64,000 nt of DNA from contig NZ_JMLS01000028.1 of NCBI RefSeq assembly GCF_000686845.1, positions 39,932 to 103,931 of the forward strand. Direction: 5' to 3'. Below are positions 35,342 to 44,885 of the stretch, in pieces. The notes under the pieces were generated by a model. That model searched no databases. It was not told the DNA's origin and saw only the letters and a list, made by a program, of their open reading frames with translations. Position 1 is the stretch's first letter. Every line of letters starts with the position of its first letter. Origin of the DNA: Paenibacillus sp. UNC451MF (lineage in GTDB: Bacteria; Bacillota; Bacilli; Paenibacillales; NBRC-103111). Made by a program: the position numbers and the translations under genes.

Positions 35342-36922
35342 ATGCGTAAACGGATAGTTGTTTCAATGCTTGCGGCAATCACTTGTTTCACAACAGCTTC
35401 AACAACCGCACTTGCAGACTCGGTCACATCGGACATGAAAGTAGCTATAAACGGCAAGGCTTCGGATTTATCGAGCAACTCCCTTCTTGTGGATCACAAC
35501 TTGTATTCGCCTTATGAGTCGGTTGCCCAATCATTGGGACTCGCAGCAAAATGGCAGGAAGATGCTAAAACGCTCACCCTGACGAAAGAGGGTAACACGT
35601 TAGAAATGACCGTAGGAGCTGCCGTTTACAAGATAAATGGATTAAGCTTACCTACAGCAACACCGCTGCAGTTAATCGGTGGAAGCATAGTTGCTCCGGT
35701 CCGATCCGTATCTGAAACGTTTGGAAACGAGGTTACATACAATGACAAGCTAAGAACGGTTGCGCTCACATCCGGTAGCCAGCCGAGTCTGCAGGTGTTT
35801 GGACTAACTGAGCAGCAGGCAGTGATCGGCAGTGAATTAAAAGTTGCTGTAGTTGCTTTGAAGGCTGGGGAGGGCTATACCCAGGCTGCTATCGATGGGG
35901 AGCCTGCAATGGATGTGTCGAAAGGCCAACCGGTCATCTTCAATAAGTTAGCGCCTGGAGAGCATAAACTTACAGTCCAGCTGGTGGGTAAAGATAAGAA
36001 ACCAGTGCAACCGGAAGTAAAGAAGGTCATTAATTTTCGTATGGCGCAAGCTTCAGTACTAGTTGATCTGGATCCCGAAAACGCAACTGGGATGCGCACC
36101 GAGGGCATCACTGGAGATCGACAAGGCCGTTTGTACACAGTGGATTCGAACTCCAAGCAGCTGTTCCGAATTGTACCCGAGACCGGTAAAGCTGAGGTGT
36201 TAACGGTTCTGCCACATCCGGCAACTGGGTTAGTAATGGATAAAGACGGCAATATGTATATGGCAAGTGGTGGACAGGAAGGCGTCATTCTGCGTATACC
36301 ATCGAAGGTATTGGAAGGAGGTCCATTCGACGGCAGTCTGGTAGAAACGTTCGTGAGCGGGACTGTCGGTGCCAATGGAATGGTTTTCGATGCCAAAGGT
36401 AACTTGTATGTAAGCGGCGGAGCAAACGGCAACGTCTATGTCGTATCACCAAGCGGTGAGTTGAAGGTCTGGGCCAGCGGGATTGTGGCCGAACGAAAAG
36501 ATCAGCTCATTACGGTGAACGGATTGGACTTTGACAAAGACGGTAGGCTATATATCGCTAACACAAGCTCAGGGGAAATTAACCGGGTGGCTGTGAATGC
36601 GGACGGAACGTTTGGTAAGGTGGAGCTTTTCGCCAAAGATGCCAGACTATATGGGGCTGACGGGATTATGTTCGGACCCAACGGTGACTTGTATGTATGT
36701 GCCAATGAGCTGAACTCAGTCGTTAAGGTGTCTTCGAACGGAAAGGTAACCGAGGTAGCCGGCAGCCCGAGCAATCAAGGTACATTAGAGTTCCCAGCGA
36801 GTGTACATGTCGTGGGCAATACTTTATACGTCAGCAATTTTGACCAACCACGAGGAGTCAATAAGCCAAATGAGCCGGGTATCGGCGCTTCGGTTGTGAA
36901 GATTGATTTGACTGGGAAATAA
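35342..36922 (+). CDS. Secreted protein: copper amine oxidase N-terminal-like domain plus SMP-30/NHL beta-propeller
   Basis: 526 residues. Signal peptide with cleavage after ALA near 26. Residues about 30-145 form a Cu-amine-oxidase-N-terminal-like (stalk) domain with SNSLLVDHNLYSPYESVAQSL and APVRSVSETFG, common in Paenibacillus surface proteins. A short Ig-like linker leads into a beta-propeller from about 235 to the end with repeated GITGDRQGRLYTVD, MDKDGNMYMA, FDAKGNLYVSGG and FGPNGDLYVC units. This resembles SMP-30/gluconolactonase propellers. Ligand or substrate unknown. Confidence 0.85.
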   Translation: MRKRIVVSMLAAITCFTTASTTALADSVTSDMKVAINGKASDLSSNSLLVDHNLYSPYESVAQSLGLAAKWQEDAKTLTLTKEGNTLEMTVGAAVYKINGLSLPTATPLQLIGGSIVAPVRSVSETFGNEVTYNDKLRTVALTSGSQPSLQVFGLTEQQAVIGSELKVAVVALKAGEGYTQAAIDGEPAMDVSKGQPVIFNKLAPGEHKLTVQLVGKDKKPVQPEVKKVINFRMAQASVLVDLDPENATGMRTEGITGDRQGRLYTVDSNSKQLFRIVPETGKAEVLTVLPHPATGLVMDKDGNMYMASGGQEGVILRIPSKVLEGGPFDGSLVETFVSGTVGANGMVFDAKGNLYVSGGANGNVYVVSPSGELKVWASGIVAERKDQLITVNGLDFDKDGRLYIANTSSGEINRVAVNADGTFGKVELFAKDARLYGADGIMFGPNGDLYVCANELNSVVKVSSNGKVTEVAGSPSNQGTLEFPASVHVVGNTLYVSNFDQPRGVNKPNEPGIGASVVKIDLTGK

Positions 36923-36934
36923 CAATTGAAACAG

Positions 36935-36967
36935 AAGGCACCGACTTGAGAGACGGTGCCTTTTTTT
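36935..36967 (+). terminator. Intrinsic terminator after the propeller gene
   Basis: AGGCACCG and CGGTGCCT form a stem around a 10-base loop, followed by T7. Confidence 0.9.
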
Positions 36968-37049
36968 ATCCCACAAAGAGAACGTATGTGTCGAGTTAGC
37001 GCCTTCCCTTGGACTCATCCTAGCTTTACGAACTATTTTGTCCGACTGA

Positions 37050-37595
37050 TTATACTATCCTCTCTAACAAGATCCCCACTTGATTTGCCATGACATGAGG
37101 GGGATGCGGCATTCCATTCATGATCCACCATTCCACTGTCCCTACGTAAGCCGTTCCCATAAATCGAAGCATAACATCTTCATTTAATCCGCGATTTTTT
37201 TCATCTGTTAGATTGACTTCATCCTTGAACTCTTCGATAAGAAACTCAAGGAACCGACTACGAAAAGAAGGGGCACCTTTACTCGCTAACATCGTAGAGA
37301 AGAATAAATAATTACGCTCAAAGTATTCGAAAAGGACCACAGTCGCATCGCTCCAATCCATTTCGCATGCCCACGTGCAGATTCCCCGCATTTCATTAAT
37401 ATGTTCTTCAATAAGCTTATCCAGTAAATCATACTTATCCTGATAATGAAGATAGATGGTTCCTCTGTTTACATTTGCCCTGTCGGAAATATCTTGTATG
37501 GTAATGTCATCAAAATTTTTTTCAGACATCAGTTCAATAATAGCTTTTTTAATCGCTTCTTGGGATTTAAGTATTCTTCTATCCACTTTGGACAT
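37050..37595 (-). CDS. TetR/AcrR-family regulator
   Basis: 181 residues from the ATG at 37595 (GGTGA site upstream); the frame is open to 37631, but the family normally starts MSKVDRRILKSQEAIKKAI. The helix-turn-helix FDDITIQDISDRANVNRGTIYLHY is textbook TetR. The C-terminal ligand domain ends with a segment typical of the Bacillales branch (MLRFMGTAYVGTVEWWIMNGM). It is divergent from the MFS exporter gene and shares inverted repeats with its promoter region, so it probably represses both. Confidence 0.9.
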   Translation of the reverse strand: MSKVDRRILKSQEAIKKAIIELMSEKNFDDITIQDISDRANVNRGTIYLHYQDKYDLLDKLIEEHINEMRGICTWACEMDWSDATVVLFEYFERNYLFFSTMLASKGAPSFRSRFLEFLIEEFKDEVNLTDEKNRGLNEDVMLRFMGTAYVGTVEWWIMNGMPHPPHVMANQVGILLERIV

Positions 37596-37616
37596 TCTGA
37601 AGGTCACCAAACTTTC

Positions 37617-37730
37617 TTGAATAATCAACAATTATGTTAGTTTTGTTCAAAAATCAACAAAACGAGTTCATTTAACCATTGCAAACGTCTTGTTACTTTT
37701 TATAATAATAGACAAACGTTGATTATTCAA
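37617..37730. promoter_or_regulatory. Paired candidate TetR operators
   Basis: TTGAATAATCAAC at 37617-37629, just upstream of the TetR gene, and its exact inverse complement GTTGATTATTCAA at 37718-37730, on the exporter side, lie 101 bases apart. The second copy extends to TTGATT-ATTC-AATCAA, itself a 6-bp palindrome. Placement of one copy near each divergent promoter is what a shared repressor would need. Confidence 0.5.
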
Positions 37731-37874
37731 TCAATATCGATTTGATTAAGGACATAAACGACATGGCTGCCAGAATATCTGAAACGGATTCATGAAAAGG
37801 GGAAGAGCGATTCGGGGGTAGAGCTCTTAAAAGGTACTGATTGCATTGTTATCTCACTTGGGGAGGATGAAACC

Positions 37875-39035
37875 GTGGAACGCCTGTGGACGAAGTCATT
37901 TATCCTTATGACCGTAGGGACGCTCTTCCTATTCAACGCATTTTATATGCTGTACCCAACGCTGCCGCTATTTATTAAACAGTTTGGTGGCAACGAAGCT
38001 CAGATCGGCCTGTCGATGGGCGCTTTTATGTTGACATCCGTCTTGGTTCGACCGATCGTCGGCGGGCTGCTGGACCGTTATGGCAGGAGACCGTTTATCG
38101 TCTGGGGGCTGCTGGTCTTCATTTTGGCAATGTATTTGTATAGCTGGATCGGCGGAATAGTCGCTTTATTGGGGCTCAGAATTTTGCACGGGATAAGCTG
38201 GGCCATTTCTACCACTGCCATTAGTACAACCATAACGGATATGATCCCATCCGCACGACGCGGAGAAGGCTTGGGGTGGTTTAGTACGTCGATGACCTTG
38301 GCTATGGCATTCGGCCCGGTGGTCGGGATCTGGGTGATCCAGGACTTGTCGTACCACGTTTTGTTTCTATTCGCTGTCGTTCTTTCTGCCATAGCGCTGC
38401 TCCTAACGTTTGGAGCCAAAATGCCATTCCATCCTCAAGTAGGCGCAAGAAGAATCGAATTGTTTGAAAAATCGGTCCTGCCCATCTCTACATCGGTCTT
38501 TTTCATGTTCATTGCATATGGCGGCATTACCACCTTTGTCCCGCTGTTCGCGGAATCCATCAAAGTCAATTCCGGTATGTTTTTTCTAGCCTTTGCAGCA
38601 ACACTTGCCCTGAGCCGTCCTCTATCGGGGAAGTTGTCGGACCGGTATGGAGAGACATTTGTCATCGTACCGGCTCTTGTCATTACGATGATGGCTTTAA
38701 TTTGCTTGAGTTTATCGACCGGAATGTTCGGGGTGCTCGTTTCGGCTGTTTTGTACGGAATCGGTTTCGGTTCCGCGCATCCGGCTCTCCAATCGGCAAC
38801 AATACGTCTTGCCCACCCAGATCGTAAAGGAGTTGCCAATGCTTCTTTAGCGACAGCCACCGACCTTGGTATCGGGTTAGGCGCGATCATGCTAGGCTGG
38901 GTATCTCAGTACACGAGCTATTCTTTCTTGTTCGCGGTCAGCGCAGCGATGGTCGCATTCTCGATGTTGGCGTTCATTTTCTTTGTGAAACGATCGTTGA
39001 AAACAAAACTTCAACTCACTTCAATAGAGGTGTGA
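37875..39035 (+). CDS. MFS transporter
   Basis: 386 residues, twelve membrane segments. Motif A is present between segments 2 and 3 (GGLLDRYGRRPF) and again in the second half (SGKLSDRYGETF). It belongs to the drug-exporter type of MFS proteins. GGGGAGG lies directly upstream of the GTG/ATG region. The divergent TetR gene is the likely repressor; the alcohol dehydrogenase gene follows after about 80 bases and may be in the same transcript. Confidence 0.88.
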   Translation: MERLWTKSFILMTVGTLFLFNAFYMLYPTLPLFIKQFGGNEAQIGLSMGAFMLTSVLVRPIVGGLLDRYGRRPFIVWGLLVFILAMYLYSWIGGIVALLGLRILHGISWAISTTAISTTITDMIPSARRGEGLGWFSTSMTLAMAFGPVVGIWVIQDLSYHVLFLFAVVLSAIALLLTFGAKMPFHPQVGARRIELFEKSVLPISTSVFFMFIAYGGITTFVPLFAESIKVNSGMFFLAFAATLALSRPLSGKLSDRYGETFVIVPALVITMMALICLSLSTGMFGVLVSAVLYGIGFGSAHPALQSATIRLAHPDRKGVANASLATATDLGIGLGAIMLGWVSQYTSYSFLFAVSAAMVAFSMLAFIFFVKRSLKTKLQLTSIEV

Positions 39036-39117
39036 AAGTACAAGATCTTGCAAATCGATGCCGTATCTGAAGAATTCTATATTTCATATTTAGTTTAATA
39101 AAGGGGTAGTGAGAGAT

Positions 39118-40158
39118 ATGTGTAATTCTCATGTTCTAAGTGTTTCAAGTGCCAAAGCACTATTCGAAAAGACAACGATTGAGCGCAGAGCATTGCGGCC
39201 TGACGACATTTTAATCGATATTAAGTATAGCGGGATTTGCCATTCCGATATTCACAGTGCACATGACGAATGGGGTGGAGGAATCTTTCCGATGGTCCCC
39301 GGTCACGAAATTGCTGGGGTCGTGGCAGCGGTTGGATCAGAAGTAACGAAATTTGTAATTGGCGACCGCGTTGGCGTCGGCTGCTTTGTAGACTCCTGCG
39401 GAGAATGCGAATATTGCCTTAGCGGTGAAGAACAATATTGTACAAAAGGCGTTGTGTCAACCTATAATGCCTTGGACTACGACGGTCAACCAACTTACGG
39501 TGGATACAGTCAAAAAATTGTGGTAACTGAAAGGTTCGTCGTCCGTATTCCGGACGCTCTATCAATGGATGTGGCAAGCCCCTTATTGTGCGCAGGCATT
39601 ACTACTTACTCACCTTTGAAACACTGGAACGCCGGACCGGGCAAGAAGGTTGCGATTGTGGGAATGGGCGGACTTGGCCACCTGGCGATCCAATATGCGC
39701 ATGCCTTAGGTGCTGAAGTCACCGTCTTAAGCCGGTCTATGAACAAGAAAAGCGAAGCCCTGGGTTTTGGCGCTGATCATTATTTTGCAACCAGTGATCC
39801 CACTACATTCACTGAGTTGGCTGGACGTTTTGACCTCATTTTAAACACCGTGTCTGCAAATCTTGACGTCGATGCTTATTTATCTTTGCTCCGCGTGGAT
39901 GGAACGCTAGTCAATGTTGGTGCTCCAGGCAAGCCGGATCAATACAATGTGTTTTCCTTAATCATGGGCCGCCGCAGTATAGCAGGGTCACTCGTTGGCG
40001 GAATTCTGGAAACACAAGAGATGATCGACTTCTCGGCTCAACACGGCATTGTGCCAAAAATTGAGGTGATTCATGCTGAGCAAGTAGACGAAGCATACGA
40101 GAGAGTCCTCCGAAGTGATGTGCGTTATCGATTTGTTATCGACATCTCGACCTTATAA
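39118..40158 (+). CDS. Zinc-dependent alcohol dehydrogenase (cinnamyl-alcohol-dehydrogenase type)
   Basis: 346 residues from the ATG at 39118; a GTG at 39109 is too close to the AAGGGG site. Catalytic zinc ligands are in SGICHSDIH and VPGHEIAG, the structural zinc site is [15 protein letters not shown], and the NADP-binding glycines are GMGGLGHLA. The layout matches NAD(P)-dependent AdhC/CAD reductases (YahK/YogA-like) that reduce aldehydes. Together with the exporter and TetR regulator this could be an aldehyde or phenolic response. Confidence 0.9.
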   Translation: MCNSHVLSVSSAKALFEKTTIERRALRPDDILIDIKYSGICHSDIHSAHDEWGGGIFPMVPGHEIAGVVAAVGSEVTKFVIGDRVGVGCFVDSCGECEYCLSGEEQYCTKGVVSTYNALDYDGQPTYGGYSQKIVVTERFVVRIPDALSMDVASPLLCAGITTYSPLKHWNAGPGKKVAIVGMGGLGHLAIQYAHALGAEVTVLSRSMNKKSEALGFGADHYFATSDPTTFTELAGRFDLILNTVSANLDVDAYLSLLRVDGTLVNVGAPGKPDQYNVFSLIMGRRSIAGSLVGGILETQEMIDFSAQHGIVPKIEVIHAEQVDEAYERVLRSDVRYRFVIDISTL

Positions 40159-40281
40159 TTCGCATTTTAGCTTCCTGGTAAGGGAAAATGGAGTATGTGA
40201 TTCAGCCATTCTATGGGCATAATTTCGCAATCGCTGGCTGGACAACTGATCCATGTATTGGCCGTGTAACAAAATGACTAC

Positions 40282-40306
40282 AGGCTGCCGGCAATATCGG
40301 CAGCCT
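40282..40306 (+). terminator. Hairpin after the alcohol dehydrogenase gene
   Basis: AGGCTGCCG and CGGCAGCCT form a perfect 9-bp stem around GCAATAT. The T tail is weak (GTTCAGCTTTT). The same stem core recurs at 62826-62852. Confidence 0.6.
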
Positions 40307-40389
40307 GTTCAGCTTTTACCAGGTTGAAGTATTTTTATTAGACAACTAAGCAAATTTCTTTAATTTACAAATAAATTACGTTCTGGGTA

Positions 40390-40423
40390 TTGACATAGAT
40401 AACTGTTAACTTTATTGTAACAG
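40390..40423 (+). promoter_or_regulatory. Sigma-A promoter with overlapping inverted repeat, upstream of the DHA2 exporter
   Basis: TTGACA at 40390-40395, a 17-base spacer and TATTGT at 40413-40418 form a good vegetative promoter. CTGTTA (40403-40408) and TAACAG (40418-40423) are exact inverted arms straddling the -10 region, a likely repressor site. No regulator gene is next to it. Confidence 0.6.
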
Positions 40424-40479
40424 AGCGGACGGATACAGGGCCGCGTACAAATAGAGATTTTACAGGAGAAGGAAGTGGA

Positions 40480-41919
40480 ATGGGAATGAAGCAATACAAT
40501 ACGCGTGCCATTATGGCATCGCTGCTCATCTGCGGCTTTGTTGGCATGTTCAGCGAGACGGCGCTCAATATCGCGATCAGTAATTTAATGGACGTGTTCC
40601 AAATATCGGCAGCGACAGCGCAGTGGCTGACGACGGGGTTCCTGCTGACGCTCGGTATTCTGATGCCTATGACAGGGCTTCTGCTGCAATGGTTTACAAC
40701 GAGGCAACTGTTCATTGGCTCCCTCGTTAGCTCCATCATCGGCACGTTGATTGCAGCTCTCGCATTCAATTTCGAAATGTTGATGGTTGCTCGCGTTCTG
40801 CAAGCGGCTGGCATGGGCTTGTTAATTCCGCTTATGTTCAATACGATCCTCATTGTCTATCCGCCGGAAAAGCGCGGTGCTGCGATGGGCTTCGTAGGTC
40901 TAGTCATCATGTTCGCGCCGGCAACTGGCCCCACAGTGGCGGGGCTCTTGATCGAATATTTATCATGGCACTACATCTTTTGGCTCTCACTTCCGTTTCT
41001 GATCATAGGACTGTTGGTAGGGTTAAAATATTTGGAAAACGTCACCGAACTCACGAAGCCCCGTATTGATCTATTGTCTGTCGTATTGTCCACGATCGGC
41101 TTCGGCGGTGTCGTCTTTGGCTTCAGTAAGGCGGGCGAAGGCGAGGAAGGCTGGACTAGCGCTATTGTGATTACCTCGATAATCATCGGGATGGTCGCAC
41201 TCGTGTTGTTTGCTCTGCGGCAGATTTTCATGCGTGAGCCGATGATGAACTTGCGCGTCTTCAAGTACCCTATGTTCATTGTAGGGCTGCTTATGGTACT
41301 GTCGTGTATGATGATCATCTTGTCGAGCATGATTATTCTTCCGATGTACCTGCAGAACGGCATGAAACTGTCGGCGTTCGCTGCCGGACTCATGCTCTTG
41401 CCCGGCAGCGCACTGAACGGAATCCTGTCACCTCACATGGGGCGTTTGTTTGACAAGTATGGGCCAAAGTGGCTCGTAATTCCCGGTCTCTTCGTTGTGG
41501 CGGCAATGTTATGGTTTTTCTCCGGCATTACGTTGGCATCTTCGATCACTTTGATCGTCGCTTTGCATATCGGCCTAATGGTCGGCATCTCCATGGTTTG
41601 GATGCCAGCTCAGACGAATGGCCTGAACCAGTTGCCACCGGAATTGTATCCACACGGTACGGCTGTCATGAATACGCTGCAGCAGGTCGCGGGCGCGATC
41701 GGCACAGCGATCGCGATCAGCATCCTTACAAAAGGCATGGAAAAATACTTGCACGAATCCCCAGCGCCGAACGAGATGACCGAGGTGGCCAATGCGATGA
41801 CATTCGGCTCGCAGAACGTGTTCTTTTTCGCAATGATCGTGACGATTATCGGTCTGGCCATAGCGTTCTTTATCCGCCGCGTGGTCGTTAATCGTGCAGC
41901 GATGAATCCGATGCATTAA
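40480..41919 (+). CDS. DHA2-family MFS drug exporter (EmrB/QacA type)
   Basis: 479 residues with about fourteen membrane segments, as in the DHA2 group. Motif patterns include FSETALNIAISNLMDVF near the start, TGFLLTLGILMPMTGLL, and the motif C-like GFVGLVIMFAPATGPTVAG. Members expel lipophilic cations and other drugs by proton antiport. AGGAGAAGGAAG precedes the ATG. It is a single-gene unit with its own promoter/operator and terminator. Confidence 0.9.
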   Translation: MGMKQYNTRAIMASLLICGFVGMFSETALNIAISNLMDVFQISAATAQWLTTGFLLTLGILMPMTGLLLQWFTTRQLFIGSLVSSIIGTLIAALAFNFEMLMVARVLQAAGMGLLIPLMFNTILIVYPPEKRGAAMGFVGLVIMFAPATGPTVAGLLIEYLSWHYIFWLSLPFLIIGLLVGLKYLENVTELTKPRIDLLSVVLSTIGFGGVVFGFSKAGEGEEGWTSAIVITSIIIGMVALVLFALRQIFMREPMMNLRVFKYPMFIVGLLMVLSCMMIILSSMIILPMYLQNGMKLSAFAAGLMLLPGSALNGILSPHMGRLFDKYGPKWLVIPGLFVVAAMLWFFSGITLASSITLIVALHIGLMVGISMVWMPAQTNGLNQLPPELYPHGTAVMNTLQQVAGAIGTAIAISILTKGMEKYLHESPAPNEMTEVANAMTFGSQNVFFFAMIVTIIGLAIAFFIRRVVVNRAAMNPMH

Positions 41920-41926
41920 TTTCTCC

Positions 41927-41954
41927 AAAAGGGAGCCCAAGGGCTCCCTTTTTT
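41927..41954 (+). terminator. Intrinsic terminator after the DHA2 exporter
   Basis: AAAAGGGAGCCC pairs perfectly with GGGCTCCCTTTT around two bases and runs into further T. Confidence 0.92.
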
Positions 41955-42101
41955 CGTTGTTATCGGTAAGTTGCGAAGCCAGCAACACCACAAGTGGCTA
42001 AACTTTCAATTTACTTATATCCGACTTTTTGACATCACGCTTTATTTGGTAACGTTCTGTGTATTATGTACAGTTCTCGCTATATAGAGATGATGAATTT
42101 C

Positions 42102-42135
42102 TGAATAATTCGCGAATTGGAAGAGCATAACATTA
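42102..42135 (+). promoter_or_regulatory. Candidate sigma-G (forespore) promoter of the germination operon
   Basis: TGAATA at 42102-42107, an 18-base spacer and CATAACATTA from 42126 fit the sigma-G pattern (gnATR, 18 bases, CATnnTA) except for one or two -10 positions. It lies 30 bases before the GerA-type start. GerA-type operons are known to be forespore-expressed. Confidence 0.5.
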
Positions 42136-42164
42136 ATTAAAATGTCGAATAACAGGGGGTTAGT

Positions 42165-43685
42165 ATGTATAAACCGTATCCGGAGGATCCAAGCATAGAC
42201 AAAGAACTGTATCATACTTTGATATCAGCCGATCTGGCCGGAAACGTGCGTCATTTGAAGAAGATATTTGAGTCTTGCGAAGATGTGATATTCCATCCCA
42301 TTCGTTTAAATTGCGGTATTAGTGCCATTGTAGTGTATACTCGTGGTTTGGTTGATATGGAGCTGTTGGATGGATATGTACTTTCACCGCTCTTGAAAGC
42401 CGAAATGAATCCTTCCGGTTCCATCTGTAACTTTAAGGAACAAATTATCGTGTCAGATACTAAAGAGCTTCAAAATATCGGGGATATCCTCCATGAGGCA
42501 TTGGGAGGTAAGCCGGTTTTGCTTGTGGATACACTCCAAGGTGCTTTATCAATTGAAGTGACGAGTTACGCTAAGCGGGCCGTTGAAGAACCGCTGGCCG
42601 AGGCGGTTGTGCGCGGACCCCGTGAAGGTTTTATTGAAGCGTTATCAGTGAATATATCCTTGATTCGAAGAAGGCTAAGGACACCCGCATTAAAATTCGT
42701 ATCCTTCACTGTAGGTCGTTATTCAAAAACAGATGTAACGGTGGGCTACATGGAAGGAATTGCGAAACAAGAAATAGTCCGCCAAGTATCGGATCGAATC
42801 TCCCAAATGGACATAGACGGTGTGATCGAGAGTGGAATAATTGAAGAATTAATGGAGAGCAACAACTATTCGCCATTTCCCCAGATGCAAACTACGGAAC
42901 GTCCCGACGTGGCTGCAGCATGTCTTTTAGAAGGAAGAATCATTATCATGACAGACAATACACCTATCGCTCTAATTGCACCAACAACCTTTTGGTCCAT
43001 GCTGCAATCCCCAGAGGATTACTATCAACGCTTTATAATAGGAACTCTCATTCGTTGGCTTCGGTATATGTTCTTCTTAATCGCTATGCTTGCTCCTGCA
43101 ATCTATGTAGCGGTATTAACTTTTCATCAAGAGATGGTTCCCACCACACTGCTGCTTCGCGTTGCGAAATCAAGAGAAGAAATCCCGTTTCCTGCTCTAG
43201 TGGAAGCTCTGATTATGGAAATTACATTTGAAGCCTTACGTGAAGCCGGTGTTCGTCTTCCGAGACAGATTGGATCTGCGGTAAGTATTGTAGGCGCACT
43301 TGTTATCGGTCAAGCAGCCATTCAAGCAGGCTTGGTTTCTGCTCCGATGGTCATGGTCGTAGCAATAACCGGGATTTCATCGTTCATGATGCCTCAGTAT
43401 CCGACAAGTATTGCTCTCAGAATCCTTCGGTTTCCGATCATGATTTTATCTGGAATGTTAGGTTTATTCGGTCTTATCTTAGCCATGCTGTTAATCATAA
43501 GTCATTTGTGTATTCTCCGTTCTTTTGGAGTTTCTTATCTGACTCCGTTGGCGCCAATATATCCCAATGGATTAAAGGATGTACTGATACGTGCACCTGG
43601 AGGCAAGATGAAATTTCGTCCCGCTTTTTATGCGAGAGGTAATTTGAAAAGGCAAGGCGATAAACCAGATAATTCTCAGGAATAA
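42165..43685 (+). CDS. GerA-family spore germination protein, subunit A
   Basis: 506 residues. An N-terminal hydrophilic domain (about 1-285), then four to six membrane segments (LIRWLRYMFFLIAMLAPAIYVAV, QIGSAVSIVGALVIGQAAI). This is the GerA/SpoVAF family pattern. The A subunit sits in the inner spore membrane as part of the germinant receptor. GGGGG site before the ATG. It starts an A-C-B operon, the gene order of gerK in Bacillus. Confidence 0.92.
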   Translation: MYKPYPEDPSIDKELYHTLISADLAGNVRHLKKIFESCEDVIFHPIRLNCGISAIVVYTRGLVDMELLDGYVLSPLLKAEMNPSGSICNFKEQIIVSDTKELQNIGDILHEALGGKPVLLVDTLQGALSIEVTSYAKRAVEEPLAEAVVRGPREGFIEALSVNISLIRRRLRTPALKFVSFTVGRYSKTDVTVGYMEGIAKQEIVRQVSDRISQMDIDGVIESGIIEELMESNNYSPFPQMQTTERPDVAAACLLEGRIIIMTDNTPIALIAPTTFWSMLQSPEDYYQRFIIGTLIRWLRYMFFLIAMLAPAIYVAVLTFHQEMVPTTLLLRVAKSREEIPFPALVEALIMEITFEALREAGVRLPRQIGSAVSIVGALVIGQAAIQAGLVSAPMVMVVAITGISSFMMPQYPTSIALRILRFPIMILSGMLGLFGLILAMLLIISHLCILRSFGVSYLTPLAPIYPNGLKDVLIRAPGGKMKFRPAFYARGNLKRQGDKPDNSQE

Positions 43686-43715
43686 GTCGAGTGGATATGT
43701 GTAGGGAGGCAAAAA

Positions 43716-44885
43716 ATGAGGATTTTCTTAATCTTCCCGGTATTCTTGATCCTGTTTTTACTTGTTGGCTGCTGGGACAAAGTAGAAGTAAACGACATGG
43801 CCCTAATCGTATCCGCAGGCATAGACAAAATTGAAGACGATCGTATTGAATTAACCGTACAAGTCTTTATACCCAATCCGACCGGATCTGGGTCAGGATC
43901 GAGTGGGGGAGGGGGAGGAGGAGAAGGTAATGTTTACACCTTTTCAACGCAGGGGAGCTCAATGGCCGATGCATTAACAGAGATACAAAAGAAGCTGCCA
44001 CGATATTTTACCTGGGGGCATACAAAAGCGTATGTTTTTGGTGAGGCTTTGGCACGGCAAGGTATGTATAACGAGTTTGATTTCTTATTTAGAGATATTC
44101 AGCCGCGGGAGCAAGCCAATTTCTTTGTTTGCAAAGGGACAGCGAAAAAGCTGCTTGAATCACAAAATGATCCAAATACCTATGAAACCCTCATTAAGCT
44201 TTCACAGAAACCGTCAACCCGCTCCTCTACGATGCACGAGGTAGAGGAAATGTTCAACGGAGATTCGGGAGCCTTCTTACTTCCTGTCGCATCCTTAACC
44301 TCGATGATTTCTAACGGTTCCGAAAAGGCTATCCTGTCTGTCAGCGGGATTTCGGTTATTCATATGAAAAAGCTTGCCGGTTTTCTGAATAGTCAATCAC
44401 TCATAGGGATTCGGCTCCTTAATCATGCTGAGCTTGGCCGAAATATTACCTTAACCAAAAAAGGAGAAGGAGGGCAAATTGTCATTAGGGTGCTTCATAC
44501 CAAGGCCAAGTTGTTTCCAACTATTGAGAACGGTATTTGGAAAGTAAAAATACAATTAAAGCTTACTGCCGATGTAGTACAAAATTCAACGACCATGACT
44601 ATAGCCAATGGGACTAATAGTTTGAGAAAACTAGAGGGAGTATTCGATGAGGAATTAAAGAAAGTGCTTAAAAGTACATTAGACCAGCTGCAAAAAGAGT
44701 TAAAGACGGATGTAGTTGGTTTTGCCCGAGCCTTTCACAAGAAATATCCGCAAGAATGGAAGAAGGTGAAAAACAATTGGGGTTCCGTATTCCAAACGAT
44801 AGACGTTCAGTTAGAGGTGAATAGTGAAATCCATAGACCTGGAATAACCAATATTACGGTCCGAGGCAAAAGAGAGGGAATGTAA
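43716..44885 (+). CDS. Ger(x)C-family germination lipoprotein, subunit C
   Basis: 389 residues with a lipoprotein signal (LLVGCWDKVEVND, Cys at about 18). The Ger(x)C start and the domain pattern (MALIVSAGIDKIEDD, LPRYFTWGHTKAYVFGEALA, RDIQPREQANFFVCKG) are characteristic. A glycine/serine-rich loop near residues 54-70 (SGSGSSGGGGGG) is an unusual low-complexity insert. It anchors to the outer face of the inner spore membrane. It overlaps the B subunit by one base (TAATG). Confidence 0.92.
   Translation: MRIFLIFPVFLILFLLVGCWDKVEVNDMALIVSAGIDKIEDDRIELTVQVFIPNPTGSGSGSSGGGGGGEGNVYTFSTQGSSMADALTEIQKKLPRYFTWGHTKAYVFGEALARQGMYNEFDFLFRDIQPREQANFFVCKGTAKKLLESQNDPNTYETLIKLSQKPSTRSSTMHEVEEMFNGDSGAFLLPVASLTSMISNGSEKAILSVSGISVIHMKKLAGFLNSQSLIGIRLLNHAELGRNITLTKKGEGGQIVIRVLHTKAKLFPTIENGIWKVKIQLKLTADVVQNSTTMTIANGTNSLRKLEGVFDEELKKVLKSTLDQLQKELKTDVVGFARAFHKKYPQEWKKVKNNWGSVFQTIDVQLEVNSEIHRPGITNITVRGKREGM

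Noticed and set aside
43881..43925. Low-complexity G-rich tract inside the GerC-type gene, considered as a sequence error
   Set aside because: The reading frame stays open across it and both sides match the family, so it is a real insert rather than a frameshift.
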